Shown: positions 1 through 8,090, numbered from the stretch's first letter. The stretch: DNA of 64,000 nucleotides from JANLVI01 sp031363915 (GCA_031363915.1 JANLVI010000014.1:1-64000); one strand, 5' to 3'. Program-made: numbers and translations. The notes: generated by a model not told the origin, from the letters alone.

Positions 1-432
1 GACATCGTCGGTGATGCCGAACTGATCGAACGCGTCAAAGGCGGCTTTGCCGACTTCGATGTCGTCGTTGCAACGCCGGATATGATGGGCGCCGTCGGTT
101 CGGCACTCGGACGTATTCTCGCACAGAAAATGCCGAACCCGAAGTCCGGTACGGTCACGCCGAATATCGGCAACGCGATCCGCGACATCAAGGCCGGTAA
201 GGTCGAATATCGCCTTGACAAGACCGCGATCGTTCACACGATCGTCGGCAAAGCGAGCTTCGGCGAAAAAGAACTCGCCGAAAACGTCGCGACGTTGCTC
301 GATGCGATCATTCGCGCGAAACCGTCGGCTGCCAAAGGCACGTATCTTCGCTCCATCACGCTAACCAGCACGATGGGCCCGGGCGTCAAAGTGGATCCGA
401 ACCGCGTAAAAGCGACCGCCGGTACCGCGTAA
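1..432 (+). CDS. rplA: 50S ribosomal protein L1, 3' part
   Basis: The frame is open from the first base of the window, so the N-terminal half of this large-subunit protein lies upstream. The visible 143 residues match the second half of L1, with the conserved MPNPKSGTV stretch, the GKVEYR segment and a C-terminal end close to TMGPGVKVDP. L1 binds 23S rRNA at the E-site stalk and often autoregulates its own operon. A strong terminator follows 19 bases after the stop, so this transcript ends here. In most bacteria rplJ follows directly; here it is 7.7 kb away. Identification is secure; only the 5' end is missing. Confidence 0.97.
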   Translation, partial: DIVGDAELIERVKGGFADFDVVVATPDMMGAVGSALGRILAQKMPNPKSGTVTPNIGNAIRDIKAGKVEYRLDKTAIVHTIVGKASFGEKELAENVATLLDAIIRAKPSAAKGTYLRSITLTSTMGPGVKVDPNRVKATAGTA

Positions 433-451
433 GACTTGCGCTTCTAGCGAG

Positions 452-487
452 AAAAAACGAGCGTTGCGAAAGCAGCGCTCGTTTTTT
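452..487 (+). terminator. Rho-independent terminator after rplA
   Basis: A 16-bp stem (452-467 with 472-487, one G-U wobble) closes on a GAAA tetraloop and ends in a run of six T. The A-rich left arm makes it usable in both directions, so it may also end the higBA transcript arriving from the right. Confidence 0.92.
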
Positions 488-517
488 ATTTCCTTCTCGC
501 TCCGTATCAGAAGTACA

Positions 518-856
518 CTAGACGACCGAGAGCTCTTTCATTGGTCGAATCTTTCGAATGTCTTTAGCCGTCGCCGAGTGCATCGCGTCGAAGAGGTCGA
601 CGATCTGCTGGAGATTGAGCCAAAACGATGCGGACATTCCGATAGCACGTTCGAGCCGAAGAGCGGTGTCCGGTGTGACACCGCGTTTTCCGTTGATGAT
701 CTCATTGAGACGAGGCAGCGATATCCCAATACGTTCGGCGAAATTGCGCTGCGTGATTCCCAGTGGTTTGAGGAAGTCTTCACTCAAGATATCGCCGGGA
801 GTCGGCGGCCGGGAGTGGGTCGGAATTCGAAGTTTGCCAGCCATAAAACGTCCCAT
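518..856 (-). CDS. higA: HigA-type antitoxin, XRE-family HTH
   Basis: A 112-residue protein with a helix-turn-helix of the HigA/VapI class at about residues 30-85 (ITQRNFAERIGIS, then LNEIINGKRGVTPDTALRLE). The motif ending in SASFWLNLQ is typical of HigA antitoxins. It lies 13 bases downstream of the toxin gene in the toxin-first order usual for higBA. It would neutralise HigB and repress the shared promoter. Met5 (844) is an alternative start; neither has a clear ribosome binding site. The pair sits between the rplA terminator and a metabolic cluster, as expected for a mobile accessory module. Confidence 0.85.
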   Translation of the reverse strand: MGRFMAGKLRIPTHSRPPTPGDILSEDFLKPLGITQRNFAERIGISLPRLNEIINGKRGVTPDTALRLERAIGMSASFWLNLQQIVDLFDAMHSATAKDIRKIRPMKELSVV

Positions 857-869
857 CGGTGTTCTTGCG

Positions 870-1157
870 CTAGTGGTAGTCGACGATCTCTACGTCGGAC
901 GGATTGCCGTCGTTCCAACGGAAACAAATTCGATATTGCTCGTTGATTCGGATCGAATGTTGTCCCGCGCGATCGCCATGTAGCGACTCTAAACGATTGC
1001 CCGGCGGAGTGCTCAACTGATCGAGCCGTTCGACGGCGGCTATTTGGAAGAGTTTTCGGCGCGCGGCCTTGACGAGATTCGGGGGGCAGGCCTTACCCGT
1101 CGCCTTTGAGGTTTGCCCATTGTAGATGTCTTCGGTCCTCGAATCCGCAAACGTCAC
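870..1157 (-). CDS. higB: HigB-type mRNA interferase toxin (RelE superfamily)
   Basis: HigB toxins are ribosome-dependent mRNA endonucleases of about 92 residues. The GTG start at 1157 gives 95 residues, beginning near the conserved FADSRTEDIYNG segment. A TTG at 1193 in the same frame would add 12 residues that look unlike the family and that overlap an AT-rich promoter-like stretch, so 1157 is preferred. The body holds the expected ARRKLFQIAAVERLDQL helix, then PPGNRLESL and the C-terminal strand pair NEQYRICFRW and VEIVDYH. It is cotranscribed with the antitoxin immediately downstream. No lesion is visible, so the module looks intact. Confidence 0.83.
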   Translation of the reverse strand: MTFADSRTEDIYNGQTSKATGKACPPNLVKAARRKLFQIAAVERLDQLSTPPGNRLESLHGDRAGQHSIRINEQYRICFRWNDGNPSDVEIVDYH

Positions 1158-1247
1158 AGAACGGAGTATATCGTATAACGGTATCCGTGACAAGCATTGT
1201 GCGGCAAGCGCCCAGGCTGCCGGTGTTTTTCCTGGTCCGCTGGAGGT

Positions 1248-1718
1248 CTACGGTAGAGGTAAGGATTTCGACATCGCTGCGCGAGGTAATTCGACGCCGC
1301 GGCGTTCGACGATTTCATGCGCATCGACGATCCAACCGTGCTTTTTGAAAAACGGCTGGGCAAGCAGACTCGCGTGTGCGGTAAGCTTTCGCAGCCCACG
1401 TGCGATCGCGATGCGCTCGACCTCGTCGTAAAGCCGCGCGGAAATACCGCAGCGCGTGGCCTCGGGCAAGCAGAAGAGCATATCGATGTAGCCGGTCTCG
1501 CTCATCGCGATCCAGCCGACGGCTTTTCCGGCATCGTCGTCAGCAACGAAGGTATCGTAGGCGAGTAATCGCTCGAGCCACTGGGTCGAATCGGGAACGG
1601 CCGGCGCCCATGCGTCGAGTTGCGCGCGATCGTAGCGGGCCGATGCGACTTCGTGGACGGAGCGATAAAAGATTTCGCAGACACGCGGGGCATCGGCTTT
1701 TTGGAATCGGCGGACCAT
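1248..1718 (-). CDS. GNAT family N-acetyltransferase
   Basis: A 156-residue single-domain acetyltransferase that would move an acetyl group from acetyl-CoA to an unknown amine. The start at 1718 is chosen because an AAGGAGA ribosome binding site lies 6 bases upstream; the open frame runs much further but is arginine-rich read-through with no support. Typical GNAT features are the N-terminal VRRFQKADAPRVCEIF segment, the central GYIDMLFCLPEATRCGISARL strand-loop-helix that should carry the CoA pyrophosphate loop, and C-terminal AQPFFKKHGW. It is divergent from gcl, and the palindromic operator lies between them, so it might share control by the GntR regulator. Confidence 0.82.
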   Translation of the reverse strand: MVRRFQKADAPRVCEIFYRSVHEVASARYDRAQLDAWAPAVPDSTQWLERLLAYDTFVADDDAGKAVGWIAMSETGYIDMLFCLPEATRCGISARLYDEVERIAIARGLRKLTAHASLLAQPFFKKHGWIVDAHEIVERRGVELPRAAMSKSLPLP

Positions 1719-1800
1719 GCCGTCTCCTTCGCCGCAGCGCTCGCGAACGTGTTTCTGGGTGGTTTCTCGCTTGGCGGAATCCGCTTGCCTTTCTCTGGCG

Positions 1801-1821
1801 TACGGGATACGGTATCCCATA
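1801..1821. promoter_or_regulatory. Palindromic operator upstream of gcl
   Basis: A near-perfect inverted repeat centred on 1811: GGGATAC-G-GTATCCC, with two more matching outer positions (10 of 11 pairs). It lies 50 bases before gcl and 83 bases before the divergent acetyltransferase. The same core, GGATACGGTAT, recurs 37 bases upstream of the gntR gene at 6104-6118. That makes it the likely GntR binding site. Confidence 0.72.
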
Positions 1822-1870
1822 TATCGCCACTGTCGACCGCGGGTCGGCGGTGATTCGTGGAGGGTTGATG

Positions 1871-3646
1871 ATGCCGAAAATGACCGCGATCGAAGCTGCT
1901 GTCCGGGTGATGAAGAGCGAAGGCGTGGATCTGGTGTTCGGGGTGCCCGGCGCGGCGATTTTGCCGCTCTACCAGGCCTTGCAGAACGACGGAACGATAC
2001 GCCACGTGCTGGTGCGCCATGAAGAAGGCGGCTCGCACGCCGCCGAAGGCTACTCACGCGCGCGAGCCGGCAAAATCGGCGTCAATATCGGAACCTCCGG
2101 TCCCGCCGGTACGAACATGGTCACCGGACTCTATTCTGCGATGGCCGACAGTGTGCCGATCCTCTGCATCACGGGGCAAGCACCGCGGGCGAAACTCCAT
2201 AAGGAAGATTTCCAGGCCGTCGATATCGCCGCGATCGTAGCCCCCGTGACCAAGTGGTCCGTCACGGTGATGGAAGGCGCGCAAGTGCCGTACGTCTTTC
2301 GCAAAGCGTTCCAGCTGATGCGTTCGGGGCGGCCGGGTCCCGTGCACATCGACTTGCCGATCGACGTGCAGAAAGAAATCATCAATTACGATTTCGAATG
2401 CGACGAGCCGCTCGAAATCGAACGTCCTCGCCCGGGTGCAAAAGCCATTCGCCGCGCAATCGACATGCTGCTTGCCGCCGAACGTCCGGTGATCGTCGCC
2501 GGTGGCGGCGTGATCAATGCGGAGGCTTCGGCAGATTTGATCGCGCTTGCGGAAATGACGAACACGCCGGTCGTGCCGACGTTGATGGGTTGGGGATCGA
2601 TTCCCGACGATCATGCGCTGAACGCCGGAATGGTTGGATTGCAGACGCAGCATCGCTACGGGAACGCGAATTTTCTCGATAGCGATTTCGTGCTTGGAAT
2701 CGGCAATCGGTGGGCGAACCGTCACACCGGAAGTCCGGAGGTGTATACCCGCGGACGTACGTTCGTCCACATCGACATCGACCCGACGCAAATCGGGCGC
2801 GTCTTCAGTCCCGAACTCGGCATCGTCGCCGACGCCGGCCTCGCTCTCGAAGCGCTCGTCGTCGAGGCAAGCGAACGAAAAGCAGCGGGCACGTTGCCCG
2901 ATCGCGGCGCGTGGGTAGCGCGCGTGCAAGAACGCAAACGCACGATGCTGCGCCGCACGGACTACGGCGATACGCCGGTCAAACCGCAACGTGTCTTCGC
3001 CGAAGTAAATGCGGCGTTTGACGATGATACGCAGTTCGTCACGGCAATCGGTCTCTATCAAATTCTCTCGGGCCAGTTGCAGAAGGTGAACAAGCCGCGC
3101 AACTATCTCATCTGCGGCCAAGCCGGGCCGCTGGGTTGGGAAGTTTCGGCATGCACGGGCGCAAAGCTCGCGAATCCCGAGAAAAACGTCGTTGGAATCG
3201 TCGGTGACTATTCGCTGCAATTCCTCATCGAAGAGCTGGCGGTAGCCGCGCAATACAAGATTCCCTTCGTTATGATCTTGCTCAATAACGCGTACTTGGG
3301 GCTGATCCGGCAAGCCTCGCTACCATACAAGATGGATTACGAAGTATCGCTGAGTTTTGAGAACATCAATGCACCGGAGATCGGGGCCTATGGTGTCGAT
3401 CACATCAAGGCAGCCGAATCGATGGGTTGCCGGGCGATCCGTGTGTTCGATCCGGAAAAAATCGCCGAGGGGATCGCTTGGGCGAAGAGCGAGTCCGTGC
3501 GACTCTCCGTCCCGGTGATCGTCGAAGTCATCACCGAGCGCATCACGAATATTGCGATGGGCGCAGAGATCGATGCGATCAAAGAATTCGAAGACGTCCT
3601 CGACCTCGTCACCCGCCCGATCGAATCCGAACCGCAACTCGTCTAG
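1871..3646 (+). CDS. gcl: Glyoxylate carboligase (tartronate-semialdehyde synthase)
   Basis: A thiamine-diphosphate enzyme joining two glyoxylates to tartronate semialdehyde with loss of CO2. The ATG at 1871 gives 591 residues (E. coli Gcl has 593) with GGAGGG 6 bases upstream; the ATG at 1868 is too close to it. Domains in order are PYR (about 1-170), the central FAD-fold domain (190-330) and PP (360-540). Strongly Gcl-like segments include GQAPRAKLHKEDFQAVDI, NRWANRHTG and CGQAGPLGW, and the metal site contains GDYSLQF. Oddity: residue 51 is Glu (codon 2021-2023) in HEEG, whereas E. coli Gcl has Val51. The hyi and glxR genes follow, which supports the assignment. Confidence 0.95.
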   Translation: MPKMTAIEAAVRVMKSEGVDLVFGVPGAAILPLYQALQNDGTIRHVLVRHEEGGSHAAEGYSRARAGKIGVNIGTSGPAGTNMVTGLYSAMADSVPILCITGQAPRAKLHKEDFQAVDIAAIVAPVTKWSVTVMEGAQVPYVFRKAFQLMRSGRPGPVHIDLPIDVQKEIINYDFECDEPLEIERPRPGAKAIRRAIDMLLAAERPVIVAGGGVINAEASADLIALAEMTNTPVVPTLMGWGSIPDDHALNAGMVGLQTQHRYGNANFLDSDFVLGIGNRWANRHTGSPEVYTRGRTFVHIDIDPTQIGRVFSPELGIVADAGLALEALVVEASERKAAGTLPDRGAWVARVQERKRTMLRRTDYGDTPVKPQRVFAEVNAAFDDDTQFVTAIGLYQILSGQLQKVNKPRNYLICGQAGPLGWEVSACTGAKLANPEKNVVGIVGDYSLQFLIEELAVAAQYKIPFVMILLNNAYLGLIRQASLPYKMDYEVSLSFENINAPEIGAYGVDHIKAAESMGCRAIRVFDPEKIAEGIAWAKSESVRLSVPVIVEVITERITNIAMGAEIDAIKEFEDVLDLVTRPIESEPQLV

Positions 3647-3654
3647 AGGATCGC

Positions 3655-4452
3655 ATGCCGAAATTCGACGCCAATCTCACCATGCTCTTTACGGAGCACG
3701 CGTTTCTCGACCGCTTTGGCGCCGCCGCGCGTGCGGGGTTCACCGGCGTGGAGTATCTCACGCCGTATGACTACGAACCGGCGGTAATCGCGGTCAAACT
3801 GCAAGAAAACGCGCTCGAGCAAGTGCTCTTCAATTTGCCGGTCGGCGATTGGGCCGCGGGCGAACGCGGGATCGCTTGCCTCCCCGATCGCGTCGATGAG
3901 TTTCGCCAGAGCGTCGCCAAGGCGATCGCGTACGCGCGGGCACTTGGTTGCAATCGCGTGAATTGTCTTGCCGGAAAGCCGCCCGCGGCCGTGAGCGCAG
4001 AAGAAGCGCATCGCACGTTTGTCGCGAATCTGCGCTACGCATCAAGCGAACTCGAAGCGGCCGGTATCGCCCTTGTAATCGAGGCGATCAACACGCGCGA
4101 TATCCCCGGATTCTTTCTCTCGCGTTCGGATCAAGCGTTTGCGATCATGGATGCGGTCGGTTCGAAAAATCTTACTTTCCAATACGACATCTATCACATG
4201 CAGCGCATGGAAGGTGAACTCGCTGCCACTCTTCGCGCGAACATCGCACGTATCGGACACGTGCAGCTTGCGGACAATCCCGGTCGACACGAGCCCGGCA
4301 CCGGTGAGATCAACTACCCGTATCTCTTCGGCGTGCTCGATGAAGTCGGCTATGCGGGCTGGATCGGCTGCGAATACGTGCCGGCAAACGGGACCGACGC
4401 GGGACTCGGGTGGGCAAGCGCGTACCTCTCCGCCGCACCCGCTCGCACCTAG
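3655..4452 (+). CDS. hyi: Hydroxypyruvate isomerase
   Basis: A 265-residue TIM-barrel protein of the xylose-isomerase-like family, close to the usual 258. It interconverts hydroxypyruvate and tartronate semialdehyde. Metal and substrate residues typical of Hyi are visible: Glu in LVIEAINTRDIPG, Asp-His in FQYDIYHMQRMEG, Gln in HVQLADNPGRHEPGTGE and Glu near the C-terminus in IGCEYVP. The start at 3655 follows AGAGGA by 4 bases. It sits 8 bases after gcl and 9 bases before the reductase gene, so it is the second gene of a three-gene glyoxylate assimilation operon. Confidence 0.94.
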   Translation: MPKFDANLTMLFTEHAFLDRFGAAARAGFTGVEYLTPYDYEPAVIAVKLQENALEQVLFNLPVGDWAAGERGIACLPDRVDEFRQSVAKAIAYARALGCNRVNCLAGKPPAAVSAEEAHRTFVANLRYASSELEAAGIALVIEAINTRDIPGFFLSRSDQAFAIMDAVGSKNLTFQYDIYHMQRMEGELAATLRANIARIGHVQLADNPGRHEPGTGEINYPYLFGVLDEVGYAGWIGCEYVPANGTDAGLGWASAYLSAAPART

Positions 4453-4461
4453 GAGAATTTC

Positions 4462-5367
4462 TTGAGCAACATCGGATTTATCGGACTCGGCATCATGGGA
4501 CGCCCGATGGCATCCCATCTGCAAGCCGCGGGCCACAAGCTGTTCCTGAATACGCGTTCGCGTGTTCCGGCAGAAATGATTGCCGCGGGCGGCGTTGCGT
4601 GCGCGTCGGCAAAAGAAGTTGCCGAATCGAGCGATGTCATCATCACGATGCTTCCCGATACTCCCGACGTTGAGAAGGTGCTCTTCGGTGCGGGCGGGGT
4701 TGCCGCGGGGTTGACGCAAGGCAAGATCGTGATCGACATGAGTTCGATCTCGCCGACCGAGACGAAGTCATTCGCAAAACGCATCAACGACCTCGGCTGC
4801 CTTTACTTCGATGCACCGGTCTCCGGCGGCGAAGTCGGCGCAAAGGCCGCATCGCTCACGATCATGATCGGCGGACCCGAAGACGCCTTCGATCGCGTCA
4901 AACCGCTCTTCGAACTCATGGGAAAGAACATCACGCTCGTCGGCGGTAACGGCGACGGTCAGACGACGAAGGTCGCAAACCAAATCATCGTCGCGCTGAC
5001 GATCGAGGCGGTCGGCGAAGCGTTGCTCTTCGCATCGAAGGCGGGCGCCGATCCCGCAAAAGTGCGTGCGGCGCTCATGGGCGGCTTCGCCAACTCGCGT
5101 ATTCTCGAAGTGCACGGCCAGCGCATGATCGATCGAACGTTCGATCCGGGCTTCCGTATCGCATTACATCAAAAAGATCTCAACCTCGCACTCTCGGGTG
5201 CCCGCGAACTCGGTGTCTCATTGCCGAACACGGCGACCGCAGCGGAACTCTTCAACGCCTGCGTCGCGAACGGCGGTGCGGCATGGGATCACTCAGCCAT
5301 GGTGCGTGCCCTCGAACTGCTTGCCGCGCATGAGATCGCGCAGCCCAAAGACGCCGCGAAGACTTAA
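4462..5367 (+). CDS. glxR: 2-hydroxy-3-oxopropionate (tartronate semialdehyde) reductase
   Basis: An NAD(P)H-dependent beta-hydroxyacid dehydrogenase of 301 residues that reduces tartronate semialdehyde to D-glycerate, completing the glycerate pathway begun by Gcl. The N-terminal Rossmann signature GFIGLGIMGRPMASHL, the substrate motif DAPVSGGEVGA and the catalytic lysine in GQTTKVANQII are all present. The TTG start follows AGGAGA with 6 bases between. Its stop overlaps the stop of the convergent GntR gene by four bases. The paralogue garR has the same activity; the gcl-hyi context favours the name glxR. Confidence 0.93.
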   Translation: MSNIGFIGLGIMGRPMASHLQAAGHKLFLNTRSRVPAEMIAAGGVACASAKEVAESSDVIITMLPDTPDVEKVLFGAGGVAAGLTQGKIVIDMSSISPTETKSFAKRINDLGCLYFDAPVSGGEVGAKAASLTIMIGGPEDAFDRVKPLFELMGKNITLVGGNGDGQTTKVANQIIVALTIEAVGEALLFASKAGADPAKVRAALMGGFANSRILEVHGQRMIDRTFDPGFRIALHQKDLNLALSGARELGVSLPNTATAAELFNACVANGGAAWDHSAMVRALELLAAHEIAQPKDAAKT

Positions 5368-6062
5368 GCCGCGTCGTCGCCTTGCGCGAGCACGGCGGCC
5401 TTTGTGTTGTGAATGTGCGAGGAGGTCGCGGTGACGATTGCTGCTTCGTCTTTTGCGCGCATCGCGGTAAGCATGGCGGCATGCTCGTCGGCGGTCGCAC
5501 GACGTCGTTCGCTCGTGCCGAGCGCGATGAAGCGCCACGGCAGAATGTCTGCGCGCAGATCGCCGAGCATACGTTTGAGCCGGTGTCCGTCGGCGAGCGC
5601 GAGGATGCGATCGTGAAACGTCGTATCCAAGCGCTCCATCTCGCCCGCGTCTTCGGCGGCGATGCGCATCTTGTCGATGATCGATTGCAGAGCCGATGCA
5701 TCTCGCTCGTTCATGCGCCGCGCCGCGCGCCGGGCGGCCAATGATTCGAGCGCTTCTCGGATTTCAAAGATACATTCAACTTCGTCGCGCTTGAGTTCGC
5801 GCACGATGCTTCCGCGGTTACCGCGTGGTTCGAGCATGCCTTCGGTTTCGAGACGCCGCAACGCTTCGCGAACCGGCGTTCGGCTCGCGCCGAGGGTCGC
5901 CGCAATCTCGGCTTCGATTACCGGCGAACCGGAGGCAAGTTCACCCGAAAGAATAGCCGCGCGTAGTCGGTCGTAGACTTGATCGCGGAGCGACGGCGGC
6001 CGTTCGATCGGGGCTCGTAGTCCGGCGGATGCCTTTGCTGCGCTGGAAGCGCGATTGCTCAT
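5364..6062 (-). CDS. GntR family (FCD subfamily) transcriptional regulator
   Basis: A 232-residue repressor-type protein. The winged helix covers about residues 25-90 (LRDQVYDRLRAAILSG, SRTPVREALRRLETEGM). The all-helical FCD ligand domain covers about 100-225, with candidate metal ligands in DTTFHDR, the histidine of DEHAAM and HIHN. Its gene is convergent with the gcl operon. A palindrome overlapping its own -10 region (6099-6123) shares its core with one in front of gcl (1801-1821). It therefore probably represses both itself and the glyoxylate operon. The effector is unknown; glyoxylate, allantoin-like or glycolate-like acids are plausible. Confidence 0.92.
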   Translation of the reverse strand: MSNRASSAAKASAGLRAPIERPPSLRDQVYDRLRAAILSGELASGSPVIEAEIAATLGASRTPVREALRRLETEGMLEPRGNRGSIVRELKRDEVECIFEIREALESLAARRAARRMNERDASALQSIIDKMRIAAEDAGEMERLDTTFHDRILALADGHRLKRMLGDLRADILPWRFIALGTSERRRATADEHAAMLTAMRAKDEAAIVTATSSHIHNTKAAVLAQGDDAA

Positions 6063-6098
6063 GTCCGCACCGTAACGGAAGGGGAGACTCCCGTCAAG

Positions 6099-6126
6099 TA
6101 TTTCGGATACGGTATACCAAATAATA
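6099..6126 (-). promoter_or_regulatory. gntR promoter -10 with overlapping operator
   Basis: On the minus strand a TATTAT -10 element (6126-6121) runs into an inverted repeat centred on 6111. That repeat has TATTT/AAATA ends and a GGATAC-G-GTATACC core spanning 6099-6123. The operator would cover the transcription start, as expected for autorepression. No convincing -35 element is visible. Confidence 0.65.
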
Positions 6127-6178
6127 GCCGCTTTTCTTCGGACGCCGAGGCTGCTTTATGTCGACGCGTGGTACCGTT

Positions 6179-6497
6179 CTATCGCAGTGTATCGATGAAC
6201 GCGTTCACCGCATCGAGCACTTCGGCTGGTGCGTCGCAGCGTACTATCCCGCATGACCAATGCCTCAGCTCCTTGGTCGATACTGTATGCAGCGCCGGTG
6301 AAGGACCGGGACGAATCCTTTGAAATTCGCAAAACGATTCGCAGAGGCGACCGTCCATTGACTCCGAGCGTCGCCTGCCAAACGCCGGGGACATCGGCAG
6401 TCGGCATTGCCGCAGTCGTAATCGCCATGCTCGTTCCAATGATCAGCAACAGCGTGCTCAGCCAGAGTGCATTCCGTGAAAGCGTATGTACCATCAC
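6179..6497 (-). pseudogene. Remnant of a secreted protein with internal deletion
   Basis: The first 70 residues read as an intact signal peptide followed by VWQATLGVNGRSPLRIVL and a YSIDQG motif. This type of beta-rich N-terminal domain occurs in large secreted hydrolases or soil-associated proteins. The original frame then becomes arginine-rich. A different frame resumes with APAEVLDAVNAFIDTLR and a stop at 6179, which looks like the last helix of an alpha/beta hydrolase. The simplest reading is a large internal deletion with a frameshift, leaving only the two ends. The parent family is a guess. Confidence 0.5.
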
Positions 6498-6572
6498 GCC
6501 GCAGCCTCACAAAACCGACCGTTCCTCCTGTACGCTTCCAGCGAACGGCCGCCGATTGAGGAACCTCGTGTC

Positions 6573-7169
6573 CTAGTAGAAACCGTCGGCGATTGCCGCG
6601 AGGTCGTCGATGATCGGTGAGACGCTCTTTGCGCTTCCACCGACGAGTGGAACGACGATTGCATGGAGCGCGCCCTTGAATTCGGTGAGGCGTCGCTTTT
6701 TCTCGGTGACGATCGCGCCGCCATGCATGCCGATATGCGGGGCGATGCGCGCGTTTGCTTCCGTGCGAACACGCGTCGTCTCCGCGCGCGCGCGATCGCC
6801 GAGATCGGCGACGCGCACGCCGTCGACATGCGCGAGCCCGCTCGTGGAAGGCGTGTACGTATCGAGCGGATCGAAATTGCCGTAGTCGCGTCCGGCGCGC
6901 TTGTACATCGCCCGAATTTCCGTCGCTGCGCTTTCGCGTATTTCGGCGGTCTTGCGGCGGAAGGCCGCCATGGTGCCGAGGACTTCGCGCGCATTTTCCG
7001 CCGGTAAAATTGTTTCGATCGCCTTGCGATAGGCACGATCGGCCGCATCCATTGCGACGATCGCCGGAGTGAACGCGGCGGCGAGCGTATCGTCGTCGCA
7101 ATCGATCGGTACGTGCACGCGCAGTTTCTCCGCAAGAACGCGGGCAAGCGGTGGAACCGAGGCGATCAC
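6573..7169 (-). CDS. Conserved-looking protein of unknown function
   Basis: I do not recognise this family. The GTG at 7169 overlaps the stop of the upstream acetyltransferase gene in a GTGA arrangement, so I chose it over the TTG-type extension to 7214; it gives 198 residues. The protein has no signal peptide or membrane segment. It is rich in charged helical stretches (FRRKTAEIRESAATEIRAMYKRAG) and has a tail that could form an amphipathic helix. Translational coupling suggests it works with, or is at least cotranscribed with, the acetyltransferase. Confidence 0.7.
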   Translation of the reverse strand: MIASVPPLARVLAEKLRVHVPIDCDDDTLAAAFTPAIVAMDAADRAYRKAIETILPAENAREVLGTMAAFRRKTAEIRESAATEIRAMYKRAGRDYGNFDPLDTYTPSTSGLAHVDGVRVADLGDRARAETTRVRTEANARIAPHIGMHGGAIVTEKKRRLTEFKGALHAIVVPLVGGSAKSVSPIIDDLAAIADGFY

Positions 7170-7936
7170 CCTTTGCGGAAACGCAGACGCGCGTGCGTGC
7201 GGGTGAAGCCACACGCGAGAGCGTCGTGCGACGCCGTCGAATCCGGCGTCGTCTTCATGACGGCAAAACTACTCCCGCGCGATCGCGCGTACGCGAGGCG
7301 CGAGCGAATGAGCGCACCATGCACGCCGCGCGCACGAAACGCCGGTAGGACGCCGGCCGCGAACAAAACCGCTCCGTCTTCGAACGTCGAAACGGCACCG
7401 CCGCCGATCAATTCACCCTCGGCACATGCCGAAAACAGCACGGCCGCGTGAGCGTTCACTTGCATCGAGCGGGCGACACGTTCACGATCCGGATCGTCGC
7501 TCGCCTTGCCGACGACCTCGGCCCAAGCGTGGCGATCGTCCGTTTTTTCGACCGTGATCCCGGCGGGCGGCGTCACGTCGACCGGCCCGATCTCGGCCTC
7601 GAGCACATCGAGGGTCAACTCGTGGCGGTAGCCGTGGCGTTGCAGGAGGGCCGCATCGCGCGCCGCGACTTCCTCATGGAGCTCCATGCGCGCCGGCAGT
7701 CCCCGCCGCCCGTAAAACGCCTCAACGGCGCTAAAATCGGTCTCATCGAGCGGCCCGCGGGCTCCAATCCCGATGGCGTATTCGAGGAACGTCCCCTGCA
7801 GGCAGATCGCGAAGCCACCGGCGACGGCGATCGCCCCGGTGTCCTTGGTGTCCGCGCTCGTTGCGATGTTGCGCGCGTAGGTGGCCCACAGACCCCCCTC
7901 GCAGCGCTCCGCTCGCATCGTCTCCATCGTGGTCAC
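7166..7936 (-). CDS. GNAT family N-acetyltransferase
   Basis: A 256-residue protein with a divergent N-terminal half and a clear C-terminal GNAT fold (about 125-250). The acetyl-CoA loop is in AAGVLPAFRARGVHGALI, followed by YARSRGSSFAVMKTTPDSTA and an FTRTHARLRFRK end. The N-terminal half (ICLQGTFLEYAIGIG) resembles the partial second GNAT-like fold seen in two-domain acetyltransferases. Substrate unknown. Several in-frame ATGs lie within the first nine codons, so the exact start is open. It is divergent from the rplJ promoter. Confidence 0.82.
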   Translation of the reverse strand: MTTMETMRAERCEGGLWATYARNIATSADTKDTGAIAVAGGFAICLQGTFLEYAIGIGARGPLDETDFSAVEAFYGRRGLPARMELHEEVAARDAALLQRHGYRHELTLDVLEAEIGPVDVTPPAGITVEKTDDRHAWAEVVGKASDDPDRERVARSMQVNAHAAVLFSACAEGELIGGGAVSTFEDGAVLFAAGVLPAFRARGVHGALIRSRLAYARSRGSSFAVMKTTPDSTASHDALACGFTRTHARLRFRKG

Positions 7937-7938
7937 GC

Positions 7939-7968
7939 TTGACCGCTCGCCCGTTCCTGTGATTTAAT
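7939..7968 (+). promoter_or_regulatory. Sigma-70-type promoter of rplJ-rplL
   Basis: TTGACC at 7939-7944 and TTTAAT at 7963-7968 with an 18-base spacer. Transcription would begin near 7975, giving a leader of about 170 bases before rplJ. It overlaps the start of the divergent acetyltransferase gene. Confidence 0.65.
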
Positions 7969-7970
7969 TA

Positions 7971-8090
7971 CCGTTGGCTCCAATGACCGTAGGTCCGCCT
8001 CACGGCGGTTAATGCTCGGAACACATCCGGCACCTATCGAGGATGCGTCGACTCCCCCGGTGTTCCTGTTCGTGCAGGCGGCCGGTTGAC
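7971..8090 (+). ncRNA. L10 leader (ribosomal protein autoregulatory element)
   Basis: The sequence between the promoter and the attenuator has the position and the GACCGTAGGT segment typical of L10 leaders, followed by several pairable GC stretches. In known cases the L10(L7/L12)4 complex binds this RNA and represses its own expression. I assign it from position and partial sequence resemblance; a covariance search against the L10 leader family would settle it. Confidence 0.6.

Noticed and set aside
1719..2057. Extension of the acetyltransferase frame upstream of 1718
   Set aside because: The extra residues are Arg/Ser/Pro-rich, overlap gcl and the operator, and the ATG at 1718 has a strong ribosome binding site.
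2054..3313. Long open frame on the minus strand opposite gcl
   Set aside because: It is an antisense shadow of a highly conserved enzyme gene, rich in Arg/His/Asp with no recognisable motif. Similar shadows at 13246-14487, 33352-34365 and 49523-50524 were dropped for the same reason.
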